5,640 bases of DNA from an uncultured Fidelibacterota bacterium (GTDB taxonomy: Bacteria; Fidelibacterota; Marinisomatia; Marinisomatales; UBA8229), in contig CAJXJG010000123.1 in assembly GCA_913054425.1 (NCBI GenBank), positions 1-5,640 of the forward strand. Direction: 5' to 3'. The notes under the pieces are model-generated. The model had not been told where the DNA came from, made no database searches, and saw only the letters and a program-made list of their open reading frames with translations. Both the position numbers and the translations under genes were made by a program. Every line of letters starts with the position of its first letter. The first letter of the stretch is position 1. Shown here one piece after another: positions 1-5,640 of this stretch.

Positions 1-2
1 CC

Positions 3-272
3 GATAAAAATCCATACATGGTTTTTCAATGCCTGGATAATTTTAAGTTGGGCGTAAGGTGGTTCCATCTTCGGGGAAACCTCACAATCAACGGAATCAC
101 AAAATACGTTCGTCTCATGTTAAATCCGAGAAAAAGTGGAATGAAAAATGGAAAAAGAAAGGACCAGTATTTTATTAGTGGTGATGTGAACTTATGTGAT
201 TATGGAATTGATTATCCTGATGAATGTTCTGGAATTAAAACCATGTTTATCAATATCAATTTGAAAAATTAA
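3..272 (+). CDS. YceI-like family protein, C-terminal part (5' end outside window)
   Basis: The reading frame is open from the left edge and ends at TAA 270-272, so only about the last 89 residues are visible and the true start lies upstream. An internal ATG at 18 is unlikely to be the start, because family-like sequence (DKNPYMVFQC) precedes it. Visible landmarks fit the C-terminal half of YceI proteins: a 'D..PYMVF' strand resembling the usual 'YPTITF', then 'GNLTINGITKYV' matching the family's 'GdLTIkGvTk.V', then 'LCDYGI' in place of 'RSDFGI', and a final beta strand 'MFININLKN'. YceI proteins are lipocalin-like beta barrels, usually periplasmic, that bind isoprenoid or other amphiphilic lipids. 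The stretch between the TK motif and DYGI is unusually basic and short. Any signal peptide would lie outside the window. The assignment rests on motif recall over a fragment; a diverged or unrelated small beta protein remains possible. Confidence 0.6.
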   Translation, partial: DKNPYMVFQCLDNFKLGVRWFHLRGNLTINGITKYVRLMLNPRKSGMKNGKRKDQYFISGDVNLCDYGIDYPDECSGIKTMFININLKN

Positions 273-286
273 GTTAACTAAAAAAA

Positions 287-381
287 TGTCATTGCGATGA
301 GAGAGGAACGAACGACGAGGCAATCTCCTAATGATATTATTACTGGGGGATCACTTCGTCGCTCCGCTCCTCGTGATGACA
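287..381. repeat. Imperfect inverted repeat, REP/MITE-like intergenic element
   Basis: Two arms face each other: the left at 287-328 (TGTCATTGCGA ... GACGAGGCAATCTCC) and the right at 346-381, whose reverse complement reads TGTCATCACGA ... GACGAAGTGATCCCC. The left arm has about 6 extra bases in its middle. Each arm can also fold on itself: ATTGC 291-295 with GCAAT 320-324, and ATCAC 350-354 with GTGAT 373-377. The wording 'TCATTGCGA...GACGA.GCAATCTC' resembles palindromic repeats seen dispersed between genes in many unrelated bacterial genomes. No coding frame runs through it and I see no target-site duplication. A second role as a terminator for the upstream gene is possible but lacks a clear T-run. 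Confidence 0.7.
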
Positions 382-475
382 GGGATAGGTTTGTATATTT
401 ATATTTGTAATTCATCCGACTAATAGATTCCAGAGCAATATCTCAGATTTCAGAACAAATCCGCCAAATAATTAA

Positions 476-1126
476 TTGTATAAATCCTTGTTCTACGAAC
501 CAATGACGGTATTTACAGATGTGATTCTATTTTTGTTTGCAGGATATTTTGCTATGGAAATTTATACTTTGTTCTCAGATCAACTCATGAATACACATTG
601 GCATTGGACTTTTACATTTTGGATGATTGGAATCGGTTCTTTGCTTGGAGCAGTCAGTCATGGATTAGGTCCTCACTTTCCTGAAATGGTGAAAAAAATA
701 GTCTGGAAATTGACTGTCCTGTCTATCGGAATCTCTTGTTACTTTTTTCTGACAGCATCATTTTCCCATATATTTCCAAATTCAACCGTTCAGTGGCTGA
801 AATGGATCCCATTGATTTTATTAGTGGTATATTGTGCGGTCATTGTAAAAGATGACCGTTTTACAATCGTGATTTTGTTTTACCTGCCAACAATGATTTT
901 TGTATTGGCCATGATGATGTACAGTCAGTTTATTTTAAAATTCAATGGATCCGGTTGGATTTCAATTGGGATACTCATCAGTTTTATTGCAGCAGGTGTG
1001 CAACTGAAGGGTTTTAGCCTGCATAAACATTTTAATCATAATGATATCTATCACATTATTCAAATGGCAGGGATGTATTATATCTACAAAGGTGTGCTCC
1101 AAATAAAAGATTTTGGATTGAATTAA
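476..1126 (+). CDS. Seven-segment integral membrane protein, DUF6962-like
   Basis: The 216-residue protein is strongly hydrophobic, with about seven predicted membrane segments near residues 14-34, 42-60, 74-96, 107-124, 129-149, 158-176 and 190-206. Conserved-looking polar spots are EP...TD at residues 8-15, SHG at 61-63 and the C-terminal 'HFNHNDIYHIIQMAG' from residue 185. This pattern recalls uncharacterised DUF6962 membrane proteins and, more distantly, the seven-segment CREST hydrolase fold of alkaline ceramidases and PAQR receptors. That link is inference, and the His spacing does not match well. TTG 476 is chosen because an in-frame TAA (473-475) lies just upstream and the EP pair precedes the first ATG at 503; ATG 503 would shorten the protein by nine residues. 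Neither start has a Shine-Dalgarno sequence. The gene stands apart from tig by about 100 bp. Function is unknown. Confidence 0.75.
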   Translation: MYKSLFYEPMTVFTDVILFLFAGYFAMEIYTLFSDQLMNTHWHWTFTFWMIGIGSLLGAVSHGLGPHFPEMVKKIVWKLTVLSIGISCYFFLTASFSHIFPNSTVQWLKWIPLILLVVYCAVIVKDDRFTIVILFYLPTMIFVLAMMMYSQFILKFNGSGWISIGILISFIAAGVQLKGFSLHKHFNHNDIYHIIQMAGMYYIYKGVLQIKDFGLN

Positions 1127-1160
1127 GTTTTGACATCTTAATTCTAATCCTAATTAATGA

Positions 1161-1189
1161 TTACCAAATAATAATTATTATTGTATATT
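1161..1189 (+). promoter_or_regulatory. Possible sigma70-type promoter for tig-clpP
   Basis: TTACCA (1161-1166) and TATATT (1184-1189) are separated by 17 bases, with four and five of six matches to the usual -35 and -10 boxes. Transcription would start near 1196, leaving a leader of roughly 30 nt before the TTG start at 1229. The region is very AT-rich, so chance matches are likely. A TTGACA at 1130-1135 is a perfect -35 box but has no good -10 partner at 16-18 bases. The TATAAT at 1223-1228 abuts the start codon and would place the transcript start inside the gene. Confidence 0.3.
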
Positions 1190-1228
1190 CCCGCTCCATT
1201 TCCCTAAATAAAATTATTACACTATAAT

Positions 1229-2527
1229 TTGCACATAGAAATCAATGAATTAAGTTCCTTTTCCCGGGAATTGATTATTGATATTCCTTGGGAGGAGCTC
1301 TGCGATGATTTTGATAAAACCATAGGGAAATTCAGGAAAAAAGCAAAGTTGCCCGGCTTTCGTCCCGGCAAGGTACCAAAACAGATTTTGATGAAACGTT
1401 TTCTGCCTGCTATTGAAGCGGATTTTGTGGAGGAATCATTCAGAAAATTTTATATGAAGGCGCTCCAGGAAAAGGAACTTGTCCCGGTGAACCAAGCGGA
1501 TGTGAATAACCTGGAATTTAAATATGGCGAGAATTTTTCATTCAAAGCTTTGTTTGAGGTTGAACCGGAGGTCACATTGCCTCCCCTGAAAAAACTCAAT
1601 TTAAAAGTCCAGAAACATAATTATATTACTGATGAAGAAGATGTGGAACTTGCGATTGAAGATATTCGCAAAGCCAATGCGGAGGTTAAAACCGTAGAAG
1701 ATGGCGCGATAAGTGGTGATTACGTTCTTGCGGATTTGCAGAAATTGGATGATTCAGGTGTTACAATCATCGGTGAAAAGGTCGAAAAACGCTATCTGAA
1801 AATTGGGGATGGTATTTTCACCGGGCAGAACCAGAAAAATCTTGAAGGTGTAAAAGCCGGGGATTCAGCCAGGGTAAAAATTCCGGATGAAAATGGAAAA
1901 GAGACATCTTTCTCAGTCAAAGTTATTAATATTGAAAGACAAGAATTGCCTGAAATCAGTGAGGATTTTGTCAGGCAGGTGGATCCCGGTACTGAATCTG
2001 AGACGGAATGGAAACAAAAGATAAAAAAACAAATAGACCAATCTTATGCTCGCAGATCTGATGAATTGTTTGAACGGCAGTTATCAGATGCACTTATTGA
2101 AAAAGTTGGGGTGGATTGTCCCCCATCCATGGTTGATTTGTATCTGAGCCATATTTTGGAAGATGTGCAGAAGCAGAACACAAATATAGAAATTGATGAA
2201 ACCAAGATTAAAGAGAATTATAAACCGGTTGCTGAGAGAAACTTAAAGTGGTATCTTATTAGGAAAGCTATTATTCAAGCCCATAGCTTAGCAGTGCCAA
2301 AAAGCGATCTGGAAGCGGAAATTAACCGGATACTTGATCATGCCACGAATAGAAAGGAAGCGGAAAAATTCTTTAAAAAACCCAGCAACCGCACCCGGGT
2401 AGAGGATGATCTTATGGAAAAAAAGGTATTAGCGGTTGTACGGGAATTTGTTAAGGTTAAGGAAATCACTGTGAAAACAGCAGAAATACGCACCCAGCAG
2501 GAATTGCAGGCCAACGCTCATGAGTAA
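1229..2527 (+). CDS. tig: Trigger factor, ribosome-associated chaperone
   Basis: Trigger factor binds the large ribosomal subunit beside the exit tunnel and shields nascent chains. The 432-residue length equals that of the E. coli protein. The N-terminal ribosome-binding domain covers about residues 1-112 and holds the signature loop GFRPGKVP at 43-50 (E. coli has GFRKGKVP). The PPIase-like domain spans about 161-238, and the helical chaperone arms lie in 113-150 and 239-432. The start is TTG: an in-frame TAA at 1205-1207 closes the frame upstream, and the first in-frame ATG is at 1391, inside the ribosome-binding domain after the signature loop. The conserved N-terminus 'HIEINELSSFSREL' begins directly after TTG. 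No Shine-Dalgarno sequence is visible. The PPIase domain is degenerate: the family's 'GxxDGxxFxGG', 'IPGFE' and 'FPxxY' landmarks are replaced or missing (FTGQNQ at 198-203, IPDENGK at 218-224). It is probably a chaperone without much isomerase activity. The gene overlaps clpP by 8 nt. Confidence 0.97.
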   Translation: MHIEINELSSFSRELIIDIPWEELCDDFDKTIGKFRKKAKLPGFRPGKVPKQILMKRFLPAIEADFVEESFRKFYMKALQEKELVPVNQADVNNLEFKYGENFSFKALFEVEPEVTLPPLKKLNLKVQKHNYITDEEDVELAIEDIRKANAEVKTVEDGAISGDYVLADLQKLDDSGVTIIGEKVEKRYLKIGDGIFTGQNQKNLEGVKAGDSARVKIPDENGKETSFSVKVINIERQELPEISEDFVRQVDPGTESETEWKQKIKKQIDQSYARRSDELFERQLSDALIEKVGVDCPPSMVDLYLSHILEDVQKQNTNIEIDETKIKENYKPVAERNLKWYLIRKAIIQAHSLAVPKSDLEAEINRILDHATNRKEAEKFFKKPSNRTRVEDDLMEKKVLAVVREFVKVKEITVKTAEIRTQQELQANAHE

Positions 2528-3125
2528 AACCCCAATGTCCCAGTTAATCCCTATGGTGGTGGAAAAATCAGGACGGTCTGAACGTGCATTTGATATCTAT
2601 TCCCGTTTGTTGAAGGAAAGGATTATTTTTTTGAGCACTTCCATTGATGATAATGTCGCTTCATTGGTCATTGCTCAATTATTGTTTTTGGAAGCGGATA
2701 ATTCTGAAAAAGACATTCACCTGTATATAAATTCACCGGGAGGCTTTGTTACTTCCGGGTTAGCGATTTTTGATACAATGAATTTTATCAAGCCTGATGT
2801 CTCAACAATCTGCATCGGGCAGGCTTCGAGTATGGGTGCGCTGTTACTTGCAGGCGGAGCAAAAGGAAAACGTTCTTCCTTACCGAACTCAAGGATTATG
2901 ATCCACCAGCCTCTTGGAGGTGCGGAGGGTCAGGCCAGTGATATCAAGATTCAGGCCGATGAGATCGTCCGTTTACGAAAAAGAATCAATCAGATTTTAA
3001 GTAAATGTACCAGACAAACAATGAAAAAGATTGAGCGCGACACAGACCGGAACTACTTCATGAGTGCTGAAGAAGCAAAAAAATATGGTTTGATTGATAA
3101 AATTCTTAACGGCAGGAGAAAATAA
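2520..3125 (+). CDS. clpP: ATP-dependent Clp protease proteolytic subunit ClpP
   Basis: ClpP forms a barrel of two stacked heptamers that cleaves polypeptides fed in by AAA+ unfoldases such as ClpX, ClpA or ClpC in the cytoplasm. The 201-residue protein aligns almost end to end with E. coli ClpP: 'FDIYSRLLKERIIFL' (24-38), the oxyanion-region 'INSPGG' (70-75), the nucleophile in 'GQASSMGA' (Ser104) and the catalytic His in 'MIHQPLGG' (His129). The third triad position, Asp in 'TERDRF' of E. coli, is Asn178 here (DTDRNYF; codon AAC 3051-3053). The start ATG lies within the tig stop region (ATGAGTAA), giving an 8-nt overlap and probable translational coupling. Met6 is an alternative start. Only about six residues precede the conserved 'SQLIPMVVE', so any propeptide is very short. 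clpX, often the next gene in other bacteria, does not follow. Confidence 0.98.
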   Translation: MSKTPMSQLIPMVVEKSGRSERAFDIYSRLLKERIIFLSTSIDDNVASLVIAQLLFLEADNSEKDIHLYINSPGGFVTSGLAIFDTMNFIKPDVSTICIGQASSMGALLLAGGAKGKRSSLPNSRIMIHQPLGGAEGQASDIKIQADEIVRLRKRINQILSKCTRQTMKKIERDTDRNYFMSAEEAKKYGLIDKILNGRRK

Positions 3126-3151
3126 CACTCATTCCTCCATTTATTTAATTC

Positions 3152-3170
3152 AATTCTAGGAAGAATTTTT
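3152..3170 (+). terminator. Weak intrinsic terminator-like hairpin after clpP
   Basis: AATTCT (3152-3157) pairs with AGAATT (3162-3167) around an AGGA loop, and the stem runs into a five-T tract ending at 3170. The position, 27 nt after the clpP stop, suits the end of the tig-clpP unit. The stem has only one G-C pair, so its strength is doubtful. Confidence 0.35.
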
Positions 3171-3261
3171 GAAAAAGTATTAGAAGTGAAAAACAAATTG
3201 AAATTAATTTTTGAGTATTTACCAGAGGAAAATAGTTACTTAATTAAATTCCGCTTTATTG

Positions 3262-5409
3262 ATGAATAACTATAATACACTCCTGTATCTATTGATTACA
3301 ATGGCGCTGGTCAATTGGGCCTGCGAAGAACCCGTTGAACAGGAGGGTGATGAGGCTATAGCTTTGCAATATACTCTTAACGACCCTGATATGGGAGATG
3401 TTGGTTTGCTGAGCCGTTATTTTTTCAATTTTGAAGATGGATTCAATATAAAATACAATCGTTACGATGCTAATTCTTTAAATAATCCTGACCTTTTTAA
3501 TCCAGAAAAGGACACGTTAAATTTTAGATTGTATAAAGCTTATTCACTGGAAAACGGGGAATCAAATTTAACTGGTTATGAGATCATTACCCCTGAGATG
3601 ATTGCTGACTCTGGTTATGCTGATATAACCCCCATAGATTCCCTGAGGAAAAATTCCGTCATAAATGACAAGAAAGTAACCTTTAACTCGGAAAAAATAA
3701 CAAATATAAATGGATTGAACTGGGATTACGGTTATGAACGGTATCAAGCTTCCACAAATGTGCAGCCGTCTGTTGCCTATGATTCCACCTTCGTTGATAT
3801 CCTGGATTCGCTTTATCAGGATGCCGTAGTTGACACTGCTGATACAACTGCTGATGGGGTAATGTTTATTGATCGTTACGAAATAACTGTGAGATCTGAA
3901 TCAATGAGTTCACGTGATACAATCATGGTTCACTATTTTGAGTTTACCCAAAAAATATTCGGGTTAGATTCTCTGGTTTTTAAGGAAAACACTGATTGTA
4001 ATTCAAACGGAATTTGGGATGATGCTGAAGAAATTGTCGCGGATGCTTCAGGTTGTCCAGAACATACCGTGTTTATAGAAATTAATGATAGTACTAGTAT
4101 TTGTGATCGCGGGAATGAAACATGGGATGGAGCTGAGGTTTATTATGATAAAAATGCAGATGATGTCTTCACGGGTGATGAACCCTTTGAAGACAGAAAC
4201 TGTAATGGACAATGGGATGATGCGGAATTGGAAGTTGAGGAAGCTTCAGAGTGTCCTGCAGGGACTGTACTTATCGAGGATGCTGATGGTACTAAATTCT
4301 GTGATCGCGGAAATTCCAGATTTGATCTTGCTGAGGAATTTGTAGATAAAGACAATTCTGGTGTTTATAATGCAGAAGCAGGTGATGAATTATATAAAAT
4401 GAGAGTGGATGAAAGACCGGCTAATTTTCTTGTATCTTACGATAATTATCCTGATTTAGATGAACCCAGGAAATTGCTGAGTATTATTCCGGGTGAATTG
4501 TTAACTACACGATTTGGAAGGGTATACAGGGATTTAATTAAAGAAATCACCATCATCGATACGGTAACGAGGGCAATCGAAGATATTGATAGTGTAATTA
4601 CCCTTTATACGAATAAAATTATTACGGTTACCGATGAGGAATTTATAACCAGTAATACCTATAACATTGCTAAAACTGAATGGAATGGCATTGACCCTTC
4701 AACCTCTGCGGAAATCCGCGAGTATGACTATCATTTTTTCAGACAGGGTGAATCGGAAGGCCACATATATCAATTGATCCATCCCAGTTATTTTAAACAT
4801 TATGGGTATCATGAAAACATTGATGATCTAATCAATGGCAGTCCTCTTGCTTTTACTGATGAGGAAAATAAATTCTGGTATGAAATATTTGCCCGCGGAG
4901 ATATACTTTTGTACTCAGTTGGGAATTCGATACGAGATGGAGAACGGGTTGAAACAGATACAACAATGATGACACAATTTGGTGACTATCATATTGAAGA
5001 ATCCTATGCAGTTGATACAAATTCAGTAACAATCGCTGACATAACGTATCCTTGTTTCCGGGTTACACGTATAATGACTATGACGTTGCTGGGGAATGGA
5101 GTGGAATATGGTGAAAAAAATATTTCCTGGTTAGCCGATGGCATTGGAATTGTGAAAGATGCAGTGTATACCCGCTGGGGTGAACCATTCTGGAGCAGTG
5201 GCGAAAGCTGGGAAGTTTTTTCAGTATTAGAACTGGCTGAATTTAGATCTGGCGACTCGCAGTCTGGGGGAAAAATGTTACATCAAACCAATACATTAAA
5301 TTTTGATGATTTACAGGATCTGACGGAATTTGAAAATGATCCCTTTCACATTAGCAGAAAAGTTGGAATACAAAGAATAGGTCAACCGATCCATCAAGAA
5401 GATTTTTAG
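3262..5409 (+). CDS. Large exported protein, probable lipoprotein, with duplicated EF-hand-like calcium-binding module
   Basis: I do not recognise a named family for this 715-residue protein. ATG 3262 is preferred; the TTG just before it would add a single residue. Residues 5-20 form a hydrophobic export signal ending in 'LVNWAC', so Cys21 is a plausible lipid-attachment site. However, Asn at -3 and Trp at -2 are poor lipobox residues. The mature end is acidic (CEEPVEQEGDE), like the surface-export signals of Bacteroidota lipoproteins. Residues 22-244 are a Tyr/Asp/Asn-rich, probably beta region. Residues 245-376 are two gap-free 66-residue repeats with calcium-loop motifs. Residues about 377-660 look like another beta-rich domain, with the run 'ISWLADGIGIVKDAVYTRWG' at 621-640. 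There are no membrane segments after the signal and no C-terminal sorting domain that I recognise. The net charge is strongly acidic. A receptor-like gene starts 14 nt downstream, so the two probably share a transcript and an outer-membrane role. The start has no visible Shine-Dalgarno sequence. Confidence 0.85.
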   Translation: MNNYNTLLYLLITMALVNWACEEPVEQEGDEAIALQYTLNDPDMGDVGLLSRYFFNFEDGFNIKYNRYDANSLNNPDLFNPEKDTLNFRLYKAYSLENGESNLTGYEIITPEMIADSGYADITPIDSLRKNSVINDKKVTFNSEKITNINGLNWDYGYERYQASTNVQPSVAYDSTFVDILDSLYQDAVVDTADTTADGVMFIDRYEITVRSESMSSRDTIMVHYFEFTQKIFGLDSLVFKENTDCNSNGIWDDAEEIVADASGCPEHTVFIEINDSTSICDRGNETWDGAEVYYDKNADDVFTGDEPFEDRNCNGQWDDAELEVEEASECPAGTVLIEDADGTKFCDRGNSRFDLAEEFVDKDNSGVYNAEAGDELYKMRVDERPANFLVSYDNYPDLDEPRKLLSIIPGELLTTRFGRVYRDLIKEITIIDTVTRAIEDIDSVITLYTNKIITVTDEEFITSNTYNIAKTEWNGIDPSTSAEIREYDYHFFRQGESEGHIYQLIHPSYFKHYGYHENIDDLINGSPLAFTDEENKFWYEIFARGDILLYSVGNSIRDGERVETDTTMMTQFGDYHIEESYAVDTNSVTIADITYPCFRVTRIMTMTLLGNGVEYGEKNISWLADGIGIVKDAVYTRWGEPFWSSGESWEVFSVLELAEFRSGDSQSGGKMLHQTNTLNFDDLQDLTEFENDPFHISRKVGIQRIGQPIHQEDF
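3994..4191 (+). repeat. Coding tandem repeat, unit 1 (66 codons, EF-hand-like loops)
   Basis: This unit covers residues 245-310 of the large exported protein. It opens with DCNSNGIWDDAE, which fits the EF-hand loop pattern D-x-[DN]-x-[DN]-G-x-[hydrophobic]-x-x-x-E. A second loop-like stretch is DKNADDVFTGDE (296-307). Cysteines sit at unit positions 2, 21 and 37. Unit 2 follows immediately. Confidence 0.9.
4192..4389 (+). repeat. Coding tandem repeat, unit 2 (66 codons, EF-hand-like loops)
   Basis: This unit covers residues 311-376 and aligns with unit 1 without gaps; by hand I count 32 of 66 identical residues. It opens with the loop DRNCNGQWDDAE, and a second loop-like stretch, DKDNSGVYNAE, sits at 362-372. 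Cysteines are at unit positions 4, 21 and 37, so two of three are in register with unit 1. At DNA level the string TGTGATCGCGG recurs at 4102 and 4300, exactly 198 nt apart. Confidence 0.9.
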
Positions 5410-5417
5410 GGAAAGAG
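5408..5417 (+). promoter_or_regulatory. Purine-rich ribosome-binding stretch before the receptor gene
   Basis: AGGGAAAGAG overlaps the stop codon of the upstream gene and ends 6 nt before ATG 5424. It is the only purine-rich, Shine-Dalgarno-like stretch directly before a start in this window. It supports both the start choice and expression linked to the upstream gene. Confidence 0.45.
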
Positions 5418-5423
5418 TAATCC

Positions 5424-5640
5424 ATGAAAAAATTACACCTTATCATTTTTATCTTTTTCTTTTCAATTAGTTTGCAGTCTCTTGTTTTGGCAGGGACAGA
5501 TGGAACCATTCGTGGAAAAATTACTGATACAGAGGGGAATCCATTGATAGGAGCTCAGATATTCATCAAGTCACTTCAGATGGGCGCGCTTGCCGGAAGT
5601 GACGGAAGTTACATTCTTCTCAACATTCCAGTAGGAACCT
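5424..5640 (+). CDS. TonB-dependent-receptor-like outer membrane protein, N-terminal part (3' end outside window)
   Basis: Seventy-two residues are visible before the window ends. Residues 1-23 are a clear Sec signal peptide: MKK, then a Phe/Ile/Leu-rich core, then a cut site near VLA/G. From residue 26 the sequence matches the carboxypeptidase-regulatory-like (CarboxypepD_reg-like) fold: 'GTIRGKITDTEGNPLIGAQI', then 'GALAGSDGSYILLNIPVGT'. In FCB-group bacteria this small beta-sandwich domain most often precedes the plug and barrel of TonB-dependent receptors, including SusC-like ones. These take up large or scarce substrates across the outer membrane using energy passed on by TonB. The plug and barrel would lie beyond the window, so a different secreted protein with the same first domain is possible. 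Only 14 nt separate it from the upstream calcium-module protein, suggesting an operon. Confidence 0.85.
   Translation, partial: MKKLHLIIFIFFFSISLQSLVLAGTDGTIRGKITDTEGNPLIGAQIFIKSLQMGALAGSDGSYILLNIPVGT

Noticed and set aside
287..381. CRISPR array or tRNA/small RNA gene in the intergenic region
   Set aside because: There are only two inverted arms, no direct repeats with spacers, and no cloverleaf or conserved tRNA positions.
400..407. TATATTTG, a match to the Bacteroidota -7 box TAnnTTTG
   Set aside because: No TTTG -33 element lies at the required distance, and AT-rich DNA gives such matches by chance.
1130..1156. TTGACA at 1130-1135 as the tig promoter
   Set aside because: The -35 box is perfect but no good -10 box follows at 16-18 bases (TAATTA at 1151 gives only 15), and the site is about 70 nt further from the gene than needed.
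1223..1228. TATAAT directly before the tig start codon
   Set aside because: Transcription would begin inside the coding region, after the only possible start codon.
4085..4345. Open frame of 86 codons on the plus strand inside the large exported protein gene
   Set aside because: It is a shadow of the Asp/Glu/Asn-rich repeat region in another frame; the Met-rich product has no recognisable domain and the main frame is far better supported.
4143..4355. Open frame of 70 codons on the minus strand
   Set aside because: It lies opposite the repeat units, where GAT/GAA/AAT-rich coding makes few stops on the other strand. The Ser-rich product looks like antisense composition, not a gene.

Overview
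The window is about 38-40% GC by eye and carries six co-directional plus-strand genes, the two outermost cut by the window edges. The protein styles suggest an FCB-group bacterium. A large secreted protein has Asp/Asn-rich calcium-loop repeats. It is followed at once by an outer-membrane receptor with an N-terminal carboxypeptidase-regulatory-like domain, and recognisable Shine-Dalgarno sequences are rare. Candidatus Marinimicrobia/Neomarinimicrobiota or a close relative is my best guess, by inference only; no marker gene here settles it.

Left part (1-1126): the 3' end of a probable YceI-family gene, then an intergenic region with an imperfect inverted repeat of about 95 bp (REP/MITE-like), then a small seven-segment membrane protein resembling the DUF6962 family.

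Centre (1127-3125): a proteostasis operon, tig (trigger factor, TTG start) and clpP (ClpP peptidase), overlapping by 8 nt. Trigger factor catches nascent chains at the ribosome, and ClpP, with an AAA+ unfoldase encoded elsewhere, degrades unwanted proteins. Both show departures from the textbook family: the trigger factor PPIase domain has lost most active-site landmarks, and ClpP has Asn where the catalytic Asp is expected. A weak AT-rich hairpin with a T-run follows clpP.

Right part (3262-5640): a 715-residue predicted exported protein, probably a lipoprotein, with a gap-free tandem duplication of a 66-residue, Cys-containing, EF-hand-like module. The start of a TonB-dependent-receptor-like protein follows after 14 nt. 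The two look like one transcription unit for a cell-envelope complex of unknown substrate. This pair is the least explained part of the window.
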